From Thermoleophilia bacterium UBA6103 (GTDB lineage: Bacteria; Actinomycetota; Thermoleophilia; UBA2241), in the NCBI GenBank assembly GCA_002423545.1, contig DIWP01000034.1, positions 1 through 48,419 of the forward strand: a stretch of 48,419 nucleotides of DNA. The letters are read 5' to 3'. Under the pieces are notes generated by a model. The model was not told the origin of the DNA. It saw only the letters and a list, made by a program, of their open reading frames with translations, and did not search any database. Position numbers and translations under genes: made by a program. This document shows, in pieces, positions 26,385-35,400 of this stretch; position 1 is the first letter of the stretch, and every line of letters starts with the position of its first letter.

Positions 26385-27488
26385 GTGGAGCCGATGACCG
26401 TCGACCTCGCGCCCGGCGCGCCCGTCGCCGACATCGACACGCCGGCCCTGCTGCTCGATCACGGCAAGCTGCTCGGCAACATCCGTCGCATGGCCGACTT
26501 CTTCGCCGACCGCCCGGCCGGTCTACGGCCGCACGCCAAGACCCACAAGTGCGTCGAGATCGCCCGCCTGCAGATGGAGCACGGCGCCGTCGGCATCACG
26601 TGCGCCAAGCTGGGCGAGGCCGAGGTGCTGGCCGACGGCGGCATCGAGGACATCCTGATCGCCAACCAGATCGTCGGCCGGCTCAAGATCGGGCGGCTCA
26701 TGCGTCTGGCCCGACGCTGCACGACGGCGGTGGCGGTCGACGACGCCGAGAACGTGCGCGACCTCTCGGAGGCCGCCGCGGCCGCCGGCATCACGCTGCG
26801 CTGCCTGGTCGAGGTCGACATCGGCATGGGTCGCTGCGGCGTCGCGCCGGGCGAGCCGGCCCTGGAGCTGGCGCGCCTCGTCGACGCCGCTCCGGGCCTG
26901 GTCTTCGCCGGCCTCCAGGCCTACGAAGGCCACCTGCAGAACGTGGTCCCCTACGACCGCCGACGCGGCCTGACGCGCACGGACATGCAGCGGGCCATCG
27001 ATACCCGCGAGCTGATCGAGTCGGCCGGCCTGCCGGTGGCGGTCATCAGCGGCGGCGGCACCGGTACACACGCCATCAGCGGCGTCATGCGCGGCGTCGA
27101 CGAGATCCAGGCGGGCTCGTACGCGACCATGGACGCCGCCTACCGCAAGGCCGGCGTCCCCTTCGAGAACGCCCTCACCCTGCTCAGCATGGTCGTCAGC
27201 CGGCCGGCGCCGGAGGTGGCCGTCATCGATGCCGGGCTCAAGACGCTCACACCGGAGTTCGGCGAGCCCACGGTGCTGCTCGGCGGCGCCACCTACACCG
27301 AGTTCTCGGAAGAGCACGGCACCCTCCGCCTGCAGGGCGCCGCCCGCGATCTGCGGCCCGGCGACCGGATCGAGCTGATCCCGGCACACGGCTGCACGAC
27401 GATCAACCTGCACGACCGCCTGCACGTGGTCGAGGACGGCAAGCTGAGCGACATCTGGGCGATCGCCGCCCGCGGCCGCAGCCAGTGA
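26385..27488 (+). CDS. D-threonine aldolase/D-serine dehydratase-like PLP enzyme
   Basis: 367 aa. RPHAKTHK (residues ~45-52) holds the PLP-binding lysine of the alanine-racemase-like fold used by DSD1/D-threonine aldolase enzymes. GITCAKLGEAEVL, VEVDIGMGRCGV and SGGGTGTH follow. The C-terminal PAHGCTTINLHD gives the His-x-Cys pair that binds the divalent metal in this family. D-threonine aldolases yield glycine plus acetaldehyde; D-serine dehydratases yield pyruvate. Either would suit the amino-acid theme, but sequence alone does not decide. The start is the GTG with AGGAGG 7 nt upstream; the ATG at 26394 is too far from it. The next gene begins 2 bp after its stop. Confidence 0.87.
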   Translation: MEPMTVDLAPGAPVADIDTPALLLDHGKLLGNIRRMADFFADRPAGLRPHAKTHKCVEIARLQMEHGAVGITCAKLGEAEVLADGGIEDILIANQIVGRLKIGRLMRLARRCTTAVAVDDAENVRDLSEAAAAAGITLRCLVEVDIGMGRCGVAPGEPALELARLVDAAPGLVFAGLQAYEGHLQNVVPYDRRRGLTRTDMQRAIDTRELIESAGLPVAVISGGGTGTHAISGVMRGVDEIQAGSYATMDAAYRKAGVPFENALTLLSMVVSRPAPEVAVIDAGLKTLTPEFGEPTVLLGGATYTEFSEEHGTLRLQGAARDLRPGDRIELIPAHGCTTINLHDRLHVVEDGKLSDIWAIAARGRSQ

Positions 27489-27490
27489 CC

Positions 27491-28153
27491 ATGGACGGAC
27501 ACGGGCACGACAACGGCGACCGGCGGCGTCACCTCCGCGACGCCACGCACGGTGACGGCGCGCCCGGCGGTGGCCCCGACGCCGGCCCTCACGGCGACTC
27601 CGACTCCGGCCCAGACGCCGGGCCCCGCGACAGTCTCGACGGCGTGCCCGGAGCTGGCCCCGACGCCGGCCCGCACGGCAAGCCGGGCAGTGAGCGCCCG
27701 CCGGGCAAGCAGCCGCGCCTCGGCGACGGGCAGATGCAGTGGAACACGTGGGGCTGGTTCGGCGGCCAGCTCGGCTCCACCGTCTGGCTGTTGGTGCTGG
27801 GCCTCGTCGCCCTGGCTCAGGGCGACGTGCTCGGCGTGGTCCCCATCGCTCTCTGCGTCCTCGCCAACATCGTCGGCACCCTGCTCTGGTGGGCCCGCGA
27901 CCGCCTGGCCCCGTTCGCGGCGCTGGAGGTCCTGCTCGGCACCATCACCCTGCTCTCGGCGGTCGGCGTGGCCACGATCCTGGAGGGCGGTCTTCTCGGC
28001 AGCAGCCCCGATCTGCCGCCCGGCCGCTGGATCTACCTGTACCTGCTCGTCTTCCCGGCGCTCATGGTGCAGCTCTGGGTGATCGATCACGCCGCCCGCG
28101 GCCGCCGCGGCGGGGACGACGGCGAGGACGACCGAGGCGACACTCGCACCTGA
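27491..28153 (+). CDS. Hypothetical membrane protein with repeat-rich N-terminal tail
   Basis: 220 aa. Residues 1-~78 are His/Gly/Asp/Pro-rich with repeated GPDAGPHG-like units (DNA ~27570-27680). The rest holds about four membrane segments: STVWLLVLGLVALAQ, VVPIALCVLANIVGTLLW, ALEVLLGTITLLSAVGVATIL and WIYLYLLVFPALMVQLWVI. A charged tail (DDGEDDRGDTRT) ends it. I do not recognise the family. It starts 2 bp after the PLP-enzyme stop, so it is co-transcribed and probably translationally coupled. The position hints at a membrane partner or simple operon passenger. Confidence 0.75.
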   Translation: MDGHGHDNGDRRRHLRDATHGDGAPGGGPDAGPHGDSDSGPDAGPRDSLDGVPGAGPDAGPHGKPGSERPPGKQPRLGDGQMQWNTWGWFGGQLGSTVWLLVLGLVALAQGDVLGVVPIALCVLANIVGTLLWWARDRLAPFAALEVLLGTITLLSAVGVATILEGGLLGSSPDLPPGRWIYLYLLVFPALMVQLWVIDHAARGRRGGDDGEDDRGDTRT

Positions 28154-28263
28154 CGCGGCCGCTCCGGCCGCGGAAGCACTCGCTCCTGCGCGGCGACTCA
28201 GGACGCGGCAGCTCGTTCACACCCGCGCGTCCACGCGGGCCGCAGAACCACGCACACCTGACG

Positions 28264-28304
28264 CGGATGGGGGCGGCGCGGCCAAGCCGCGCCGCCCCCA
28301 TCCG
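28264..28304. terminator. Hairpin between convergent genes, likely bidirectional terminator
   Basis: A 19-bp perfect inverted repeat (28264-28282 with 28286-28304) with a 3-nt loop lies between the membrane-protein gene and the aminotransferase gene, which converge. No T tract follows on either strand. Confidence 0.8.
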
Positions 28305-28364
28305 GTCGGCATCTCATCAAGCGATCCGGCTCGACCTGCCGGGACCGCCTGCAACATCCGTAGC

Positions 28365-29651
28365 TCAGGCCGCCGGCGCCGCCTTCATCCCGGCCATGAT
28401 GGTCTCGAAGACCTGGTCGAGCTGGGCGTCGCTGATCACCAGCGGCGGCTGCACGCGCAGCACGTTGCCGAAGTTGCCGCCCACGCCGATCAGCACGCCG
28501 TGCTCGAGGCAGTACTGGCGCACCGCCGCCGCCTGCGCGGCACCCGGCGTCTTCTTGTCACGGTCGGTGACCAGCTCGACGCCGACCATGAGGCCCTTGC
28601 CGCGCACGTCGCCGATCAGCTCCTGGCTCCTCTGCAGTTCGCGGAACTTCGCCATCAGCGCCTCACCCTTGCGGGCACTCTGACCCGGCAGGTCGTCGGA
28701 AAGGTGCACGTCGAGGTTGGCGATCGCCGCCGCGCAGCTGATCGGGTTGCCACCGAAGGTGCTCAGGTGGTCGCCGATCTGGAACTTGTCGGCGATCTCC
28801 GCCGTGGTGATGAAGGCGCCCAGCGGGAAGCCGTTGGCCAGGCCCTTGGCCATGCACATCATGTCGGGGACCACGTCCCAGTGCTCGATGGCGAACAGCT
28901 TGCCGGTACGCGAGTAGCCGCTCTGGACCTCGTCGGCGATGAACCACATGCCCTCGGCGTCGAGGATCTCCTTGACGCGCTCGAAGTAGCCGGGCGGCGG
29001 CACGACGATGCCGCCCTCGCCCATGATCGGCTCGGCGATGAAGGCCGCGCCCTCACCGGAGAGGTGCAGGCGGATGATCTCGCTGAGACGCCGCGCGCAG
29101 AGCAGGTCGCACTTGTCGGGCGTCGTCTCGGCGAAGCAGCGGTAGCAGAACGGCGCCGGCGCGAAGGCGATGCCGGTGGAGTACGGAAAGCCGCCCTTCT
29201 TGCGACCGGAGTTGCCGGTGATCGAGAGGGTGGCGTTGGTGCGCCCGTGGAAGCTCGACTCGAGGGCCACGAACTCGTGCTTGCCGGAGGCCCGCTTGGC
29301 GAGGCGCATGGCGCCCTCCAGGGCCTCGGCGCCGGAGTTGCCGAAGAAGCTCTTCTGCAGGTCGCCGGGGGTCACCTCGGCGAGACGCTGGGCGAGCTCG
29401 CCGACCTGCGGCACGTGGTAGACATAGGAACAGGCGTGGACGATCTTGTCCATCGTCTCGCGCGCGGCAGAGAGGATGCGCTCGTCGGAGTGCCCGGCGT
29501 TGGTCACCGAGATGCCGGCGAAGCAGTCGATGTACTCGGTGCCGTCGGCATCGTAGAGCAGGGCGCCCTTGCCGTGGCTCACCTCCACCGGCTCGACGCG
29601 CTTGACGAAGCCGGTCATGACGTAGTCGCGGTACTGCTCCTTCACACCCAT
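28365..29651 (-). CDS. Class III aminotransferase (4-aminobutyrate/acetylornithine type)
   Basis: 428 aa. Family motifs in order: GTEYIDCFAGISVTNAGH, FFGNSGAEALEGAMRLA, ESSFHGRTNATLS, the PLP-contact ADEVQSGYSRTG, and MAKGLANGFPLGA with the Schiff-base lysine. The C-terminal VELVTDRDKKTP and GGNFGNVLRVQPPL also fit. Substrates in this class include 4-aminobutyrate, acetylornithine and other omega-amino acids; DNA context does not choose among them. ATG 29651 is preceded by AGGGTGG about 9 nt upstream, a weak site. It faces the RCC1-like pseudogene across a 534-bp gap that contains the ~80-bp repeats and no gene I can support. Confidence 0.9.
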   Translation of the reverse strand: MGVKEQYRDYVMTGFVKRVEPVEVSHGKGALLYDADGTEYIDCFAGISVTNAGHSDERILSAARETMDKIVHACSYVYHVPQVGELAQRLAEVTPGDLQKSFFGNSGAEALEGAMRLAKRASGKHEFVALESSFHGRTNATLSITGNSGRKKGGFPYSTGIAFAPAPFCYRCFAETTPDKCDLLCARRLSEIIRLHLSGEGAAFIAEPIMGEGGIVVPPPGYFERVKEILDAEGMWFIADEVQSGYSRTGKLFAIEHWDVVPDMMCMAKGLANGFPLGAFITTAEIADKFQIGDHLSTFGGNPISCAAAIANLDVHLSDDLPGQSARKGEALMAKFRELQRSQELIGDVRGKGLMVGVELVTDRDKKTPGAAQAAAVRQYCLEHGVLIGVGGNFGNVLRVQPPLVISDAQLDQVFETIMAGMKAAPAA

Positions 29652-29990
29652 GGTATCGACCACCCTTCGAGAGGTTCGGGGACGCTGGACTACTGACTCG
29701 GGTGCTGCGTCGACCGCCTGTGCCTCGCCGCCCGGTCGCGACCCCGGCAACAGCGTCGGTTCCCGGAGGCGGATGAGCAGCCAGGCCAAGTCGGTCGCAC
29801 GTGAGTGACTGTAGCACCTTAACCGCTTGGATAGAAATGGCCCGGAGGGAGAGCCGGCACCCCTCACACTCGACGTTTGGTACATGCGGATGGCACGCCG
29901 TACGACGTCAGACACCGAGCCACACAGACCGTCGGGCCGCGGGGCATGCACCAGATCCCCGCCCCGCCGGGTATGCCCGTCATCTCCCCG

Positions 29991-30150
29991 CGCCGCCCGG
30001 CAAGTCGTGGACATCCCGGACCGGCCCAGGTGTACAGACATCCCCGGTCTCGCAACCCCATGCTCCCCGCCCCGCCGGCGAGTCGTGGACATCCCAGACC
30101 GGCCGAGGTGTCCACACATCCCCAGTCTCGCAACCCCATGCTCCCCACGC
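29991..30150. repeat. Two adjacent copies of an ~80-bp dispersed repeat
   Basis: Copies at 29991-30070 and 30071-30150 share a core CGTGGACATCCCRGACCGG, then GTCTCGCAACCCCATGCTCC. A third copy lies at 31931-32012, beyond the RCC1-like gene, in the same orientation. The second copy contains a GTGGACA/TGTCCAC inverted pair; the other two carry changes in one arm. No transposase or terminal inverted repeat is evident. Confidence 0.85.
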
Positions 30151-30185
30151 CGCCCCGAGACACCGGGGCCGCTCTGCGGTCGACC

Positions 30186-31720
30186 TCACCGCACGCGCAA
30201 CCTCTTCACGCGCACCGTCGCCTTGACCTTGGCCTGCTGGTTGCCGCCGGCGTCGGTGGCGTAGAGCCGCCAACTGTACGTGCCGCACCTCAGGTTGCAG
30301 CGGAAGCTGCAGGTCAGGTCTCTGTTGGTCGACCTGCCGCCCACCCGGATGGTCTTGATCCGCCGGTTGTTTCGGGTGATCCTGATCGTCACGTCGGCCA
30401 GCACCGAGTCCGGACCGTCGATGCGGTAGCGCAGGCGCGCCTTCCCGCCCCGCCCGACCGTCACGTTCCCCAGGGCCCGCACCGTCGGCGCGGTCGTGTC
30501 GGGGGCTGCAACGCTCCGCAGCGCCAGGCTGTGCATGTAGCCGGCTGAGATGGACACAAAGCCGCGGTCGGGGGCCGGCACGGTGGACTGGTCGTCGCTG
30601 TTCTCCCCCCAGCCGACCACGCTGCCGTCGGCTTTGAGGCCGAGGCTGTGATCTCCGCCGGCGGCGATGGCCACGAAGCCGCAGTTGGGGGTCGGCACGG
30701 TGCACTGACCCAGGCGGTCGTCGCCCCAGCAGACCACCCGGCCGTCGGCCTTGAGACCGAGGCTGTGGCCGCCACCGGCGGCGATGGCCACGAAGCCGCT
30801 GTTGAGACCCGGCACGGTACCCTTGCCGTAATAATTCGAACCCCAGCAGACCACCCGGCCGTCCGCCTTGAGACCGAGGCTGTGAAAGGTGCCGGCGGCG
30901 ACGGCCACGAAGTCGCCGTTGTCCGGCACATAGCGCTGACCCGAGCGGTTGGATCCCCAGCAGACGACCCGGCCGTCGGCCTTGAGGCCGACGCTGTGCT
31001 GTTCCCCGGCAGAGACGGCTACGAAGTCGCTGTTGGGGGCCGGTACGGTGCACTGACCGTAGGGGTTCCAGCCCCAGCAGTCCACGCTGCCGTCCTTCTT
31101 GAGGCCGAGGCTGTGGTACACCCCGGCGGAGATGGCTGCGAAGTCTCGCTGTTGGGAGCCGGTACCCTGCATTGACCGTAGGCGTTCCAGCCCCAGCAGA
31201 CCACCCGGCCGTCGGCCTTGAGACCGAGGCTGTGGCCGCCACCGGCGGCGACGGCCACGAAGTCGCTGTCGGGGTCCGGCACGGTGCGCTGACCGTAGTG
31301 GTCGGAACCCCAGGCGACCGCCGACCCGCCGCCGCAATACCCGGCGTCGAGGAAGGTCGGGTAGTAGCCGTTGATGCCCACCAGCCTGCTCGCCGGGGTG
31401 ACGAATCCGGGCGTCGCCTTGAAGGTCACCAGGTGATCGCCCTCGCGCAGACCGTAGACCCAGGCTCCGCTGCGCTGCCAGGCGCCGGCACCGACCCGCC
31501 ACTGGGCGCCGGTGGCGCGGGCAGCCTGCGGCTCTATGTTGACCGTCAGCTGGCCGGTGCCGACCGCCTGCGAGGCGGCCGGCAGGGCCAGAGCCAGGGC
31601 CAGCAGCAGGCCGAGCAGCAGTGGCAGGGCGGGCCGAGTGCACCGCGGGGGTCGCCGGCGAGGCGACTCAGCCGCCCACCCCGTGCCGGGCCGCCGACGG
31701 TCCGTCGTCATCAGTGTCAT
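30186..31720 (-). pseudogene. Secreted RCC1-type repeat protein, broken by a 2-nt insertion
   Basis: Translation begins at ATG 31720 with GGAGAG 5 nt upstream. An Arg-rich n-region and a long hydrophobic stretch (LPLLLGLLLALALALPAAS) form a signal peptide. A short beta domain follows (LTVNIEPQAARATG). Then come seven ~39-residue units of the form FVAVAAGGGHSLGLKADGRVVCWG, the RCC1/regulator-of-chromosome-condensation type beta-propeller blade, and a C-terminal Ig/fibronectin-like domain (TVRALGNVTVGRGGKARLRY). Between units 1 and 2 the sequence reads GTCTCGCTG where sister units read GTCGCTG, so two extra bases at 31144-31147 shift the frame. Upstream reading stops by 31019. The downstream units stay open in the other frame (an ATG at 31172 could serve). 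Real loss, a phase-variable site or an assembly error are all possible. RCC1-type surface proteins often bind partners; role unknown. Confidence 0.85.
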
Positions 31721-31785
31721 GACTTCTCTCCTTGGATCGCCCAGACAGAGCTTTCGTGCTTGAGGTTGTATCGGCGGCGGCCCGG

Positions 31786-31826
31786 CACGGCTTGACACAG
31801 GCTCGACACGGCTTGACACAGGCTCG
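31786..31826 (+). repeat. 21-bp tandem repeat, two copies, each with TTGACA
   Basis: Units start at 31786 and 31807 (CACGGCTTGACACAGGCTCG). Each carries TTGACA (31793-31798 and 31814-31819), a perfect -35 hexamer on the plus strand. No good -10 follows either at 16-18 bp, and no gene starts nearby, so promoter function is doubtful. Confidence 0.75.
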
Positions 31827-31930
31827 GCTGGGCTTTCACAGGAGGTCTCCGAACCGGCCGGCTTCTCCTTTCGCGACGCCGAAAGCGACCCCGCCGGTAT
31901 TCCCCACCTCCCCGCGAGACGGGCATGCCG

Positions 31931-32012
31931 CGCCGCCCGGCGAGTCGTGTACATCCCAGACCGGCCGAGGTGTCCACACATCCCCAGTCTCGTAACGCCA
32001 TGCTCCCCACGC
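31931..32012. repeat. Third copy of the ~80-bp dispersed repeat
   Basis: Closely matches the copy at 30071-30150 over its whole length with few changes (e.g. GTGTACATCCC for GTGGACATCCC, and CGTAACGCC for CGCAACCCC). It flanks the RCC1-like gene on the side away from the other two copies, in the same direction. The rest of 31830-32230 shows nothing else I can name. Confidence 0.8.
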
Positions 32013-32238
32013 CCCGTGCGCTCCACAGCGCCCCGCCGCTGCCGCAGCGGCCGGCGTTTCTGTCGGGGCGGGGCGGCCTCGTTCTCATCCGTTGCCTGCG
32101 GACGGCGGGTCGCAAAGCCGGTCCCAGGCCTCGGCTGCGCCTCCTTGACGCTGCATTGTGACCGGCCGGCTTCGGCTACGCCGCCGCCGCTCGCAAGGCC
32201 ATCTTCGTGCCGAAGCTGCGCCTCACTACGGCGCCTTG

Positions 32239-32268
32239 TGGACGCGTGCACTAACTGCTCGCTATACT
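32239..32268 (+). promoter_or_regulatory. Candidate promoter of the hdrA-hdrB operon
   Basis: TATACT (32263-32268) is a good -10 box. TGGACG (32239-32244), 18 bp upstream, matches the -35 consensus at four of six positions. Transcription would begin near 32275 and give a ~178-nt leader. Confidence 0.5.
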
Positions 32269-32274
32269 TGTCTC

Positions 32275-32452
32275 ACCCGGGTGGGAAGTTGGGTCAGTGT
32301 CATCCCACCATGCCGGGAAGGGGCCTCGGCCCCACCGTGTCGTCTTCCGTGCGTCACGTCCTCGCGGTCGTGCGCACCGTAAGACAGGGTGCGATGGGGG
32401 CGTGGTGCCTGAACGGAACGGGCCTGCCGTACCGCCGTACGAAGGAGACTGT
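32275..32452 (+). promoter_or_regulatory. Structured 5' leader of the hdrA operon, unassigned
   Basis: At least three hairpins can be drawn: GGTGGGA/TCCCACC (32280-32286 with 32303-32309), GGGGCC/GGCCCC (32320-32333) and CGCACC/GGTGCG (around 32373-32393). AAGGAG (32442-32447) is the Shine-Dalgarno of hdrA, 5 nt before its ATG. I compared it by eye with cobalamin, SAM, SAH, THF and glycine riboswitches and found no match, so it may be an unknown regulator or a passive leader. Confidence 0.4.
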
Positions 32453-35400
32453 ATGCCGTCGGGTACCCCACGCACGACGACCGGTTCCGCGCTGGTCCTC
32501 GGTGGAGGCATCGCGGGTATCCAGTGTGCCCTCGACCTGGCCGAAGGCGGGTACAAGGTCTATCTCGTCGAGAAGTCGCCGGCCCTTGGTGGCCACATGG
32601 CGCAGCTCGACAAGACCTTCCCCACCAACGACTGCGCGATGTGCACACTGGCCCCCAAGCTGGTCGAGGTCGGACGACATCTCAATGTTGAGATCGTCAC
32701 CAACTCCGAGCTCGTCGGCCTGGAGGGCGAACCGGGCAATTTCGATGCCATCATCCACAAGTACGCACGCTACGTCGATCCTGCCAAGTGCACGAGCTGC
32801 GGCGAGTGCGTCGACAAGTGCCCGGTGCCGGTCAAGAACCACTACAACGAAGACCTCGACGACCGGCGGGCGATCTTCAAGCTCTACCCGCAGGCCGTCC
32901 CGGGCACCTACGCCATCACCAAGAACGGCCACTCGCCCTGCAAGCGCGCCTGCGCGGCGCACACCAGCGCGCAGGGGTATGTGGCCCTCATCGGCGAGGG
33001 CCGCTTCGACGCCGCCTACAAGGTGGCCAGCGACCCGAACCCCTTCGTCGCCGTCTGCGGCCGCGTCTGCACGCACAAGTGCGAGGACGACTGCACCCGC
33101 GGCGAGGTCGACGAGCCCATCTCCATCGCCGGCCTCAAGCGCTTCGTCGCCGACTGGGCCGTCGACAACCTGCCCATGCCCGATCCGGCCGAGGTCCAGT
33201 TCAAGGAGAAGGTCGCGATCATCGGCGGCGGCCCCGCCGGCATGACCGCGGCCCGCGACCTGGCGCTGCTCGGCTACACGACCACCGTCTTCGAGAGCAA
33301 GGCCGAGGCCGGCGGCATGCTGCGCTTCGGCATCCCCGAGTACCGTCTGCCCAAGGCCGCCCTGCAGCAGGACATCGATCGCGTCACGGCGCTCGGCGTG
33401 GAGCTCAAGACCGGCCAGACCGCCGGCAAGGACTTCACCATCGACGACCTGCTCAAGAAGCAGTACAAGGCCGTCTTCCTGGCCACCGGCCTGCAGGGCG
33501 GCAAGCCGCTGCCCATCCCCGGCGCGGATGCCAAGGGCGTCTTCACGGCCGTCGACCTGCTGCGCGACGCCACCCTCGAGAAGCCCATCGAGATGGGCAA
33601 GAACGTGGTGGTCATCGGCGGCGGCGACGTGGCCTTCGACGCCGGCCGCACGGCGCTCCGTCTGGGCGCCGACAAGGTCACCCTCACCTGTATCGAAGAC
33701 GACGAGACCATCCCGGCCTCGGCCGACGAGATCGAGGAGGGCACCGGCGAGTCGATCACGTTCATCTGCTCGTGCATGCCCACCCAGATCGTCACCGGCG
33801 ACGACGGCCGCCCGAAGAAGGTCGAGTTCACCGCCTGCAAGCTCGGCGATCCCGACGAGCGCGGCTGGCGGCCGCCGATCGCGCTGGACAACACGTTCAG
33901 CGAGCTCGACTGCGACACGGTCATCTTCGCCACCGGCCAGGGCCTGGTCACCGACTTCCTCGAGGGTGCCACCGGCATCGAGGTCGAGAAGAACCAGATC
34001 AAGACCGACCGCGAGACGCTCATGACCACCCGCGAGGGCGTCTTCGCCGGCGGCGACGCCGCCTCGGCGGCGCCGTGGACGGCCATCGAGGCGGTGGCCG
34101 CCGGCCGGCGCGCGGCGCGCTCCATCCACAACTACCTGCGCGGCGAGAAGCTGGCCGAGGTCTGGGAAGAGAGCCTGCCCGAGGCCAAGCCCGAGCCGGA
34201 AGAGCTCGAGGCCACCGAGCCTCAGCCGCGGAGCATGCAGGCGCTGGCCGATGCCCAGCAGCGGCGCCGCTCCTGGGAAGAGGTCAAGAAGGGCTTCACC
34301 GAGGAGCAGGCCGTCGCCGAGGCCAATCGCTGCCTCAACTGCGCCGTCTGCTCCGAGTGCATGGAGTGCGTGCGCGCCTGCGGCGTCGACGCGGTCATCC
34401 ACGACGACGTCGACAAGGAGTACCCGCTGCCGGTGGGCGCGGTCGTCATGGCGACCGGCTACGACGCTTACGACCCCGGTGAGAACAGCCAGTGGGGCTA
34501 CCGCCGCTACCCGAACGTCTTCGCGGCGCTCGAGTACGAGCGTCTGCTCTCGTCCAGCGGTCCCACCGCCGGCGAGATCGTGCGGCCCTCGGACGGCACG
34601 CACCCCGAGCGCATCGCGTTCATCCAGTGCGTCGGCAGCCGCGACCAGGATCACGAGTACTGCTCCAGCGTCTGCTGCATGTACGCCAACAAGCTGGCGA
34701 TGATGACCATCGACCACGTGCCGGAGGCCCGGCCAGACGTGTTCCTCATGGACATGCGCGCCCAGGGCAAGGGCTTCGACCAGGTCTGGGAGCGCTCCAA
34801 GGCGCTCGGTGTCAACTTCATCCGCTCGCGCCCGTCGACCATCAAGGAAGACCCGGCCACCAAGGACCTCCTGATCACGTGGGAGGACGAGGCCGGCGAG
34901 CTGCACACCGACCGCTACGACATGGTCGTGCTCAGCGTCGGCCTCGAGCCGTCGCGCAACGCGCAGGCGGCCGCCGGGCATCTCGGCATCGCCCTCAACC
35001 GCCACGGCTTCTGCGAGCTGCAGGAGTACGCGCCGCTCGCGACCAGTCGCGAGGGCGTCTTCGTGGTCGGCGCCTTCGGCGAGCCCAAGGACATCCCCGA
35101 ATCGGTCGCCCAGGCCTCGGCCACGGCGTCGCGGGTCATGACCCAGCTGGCCGACTCGCGCGGCACGCTCACCGTAGAGCGTGAGTACCCGGCCGAGCGG
35201 GACATCAGCGACGAGGCGCCCCGGGTGGGCGTGTTCGTCTGCCACTGCGGCTCCAACATCGCCGGAGTCGTGGACGTCGAGAGCGTGGCCGACTACGCGG
35301 CCCAGCTGCCGGGTGTCGAGTACGCCACGCATACGATGTACACGTGCTCCACGGACAGCTGCTCGCAGATCACGGAGATGATCAAGGAGCACAACCTCAA

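Noticed and set aside
29991..30150. CRISPR array
   Set aside because: Only two adjacent ~80-bp units without distinct spacers and no cas genes.
31786..31826. Twin TTGACA boxes as a strong promoter
   Set aside because: No -10 box at proper spacing and no gene follows for over 450 bp; kept only as a repeat.
32275..32452. Cobalamin, SAM or THF riboswitch before hdrA
   Set aside because: None of the conserved core boxes of these classes could be found by eye.
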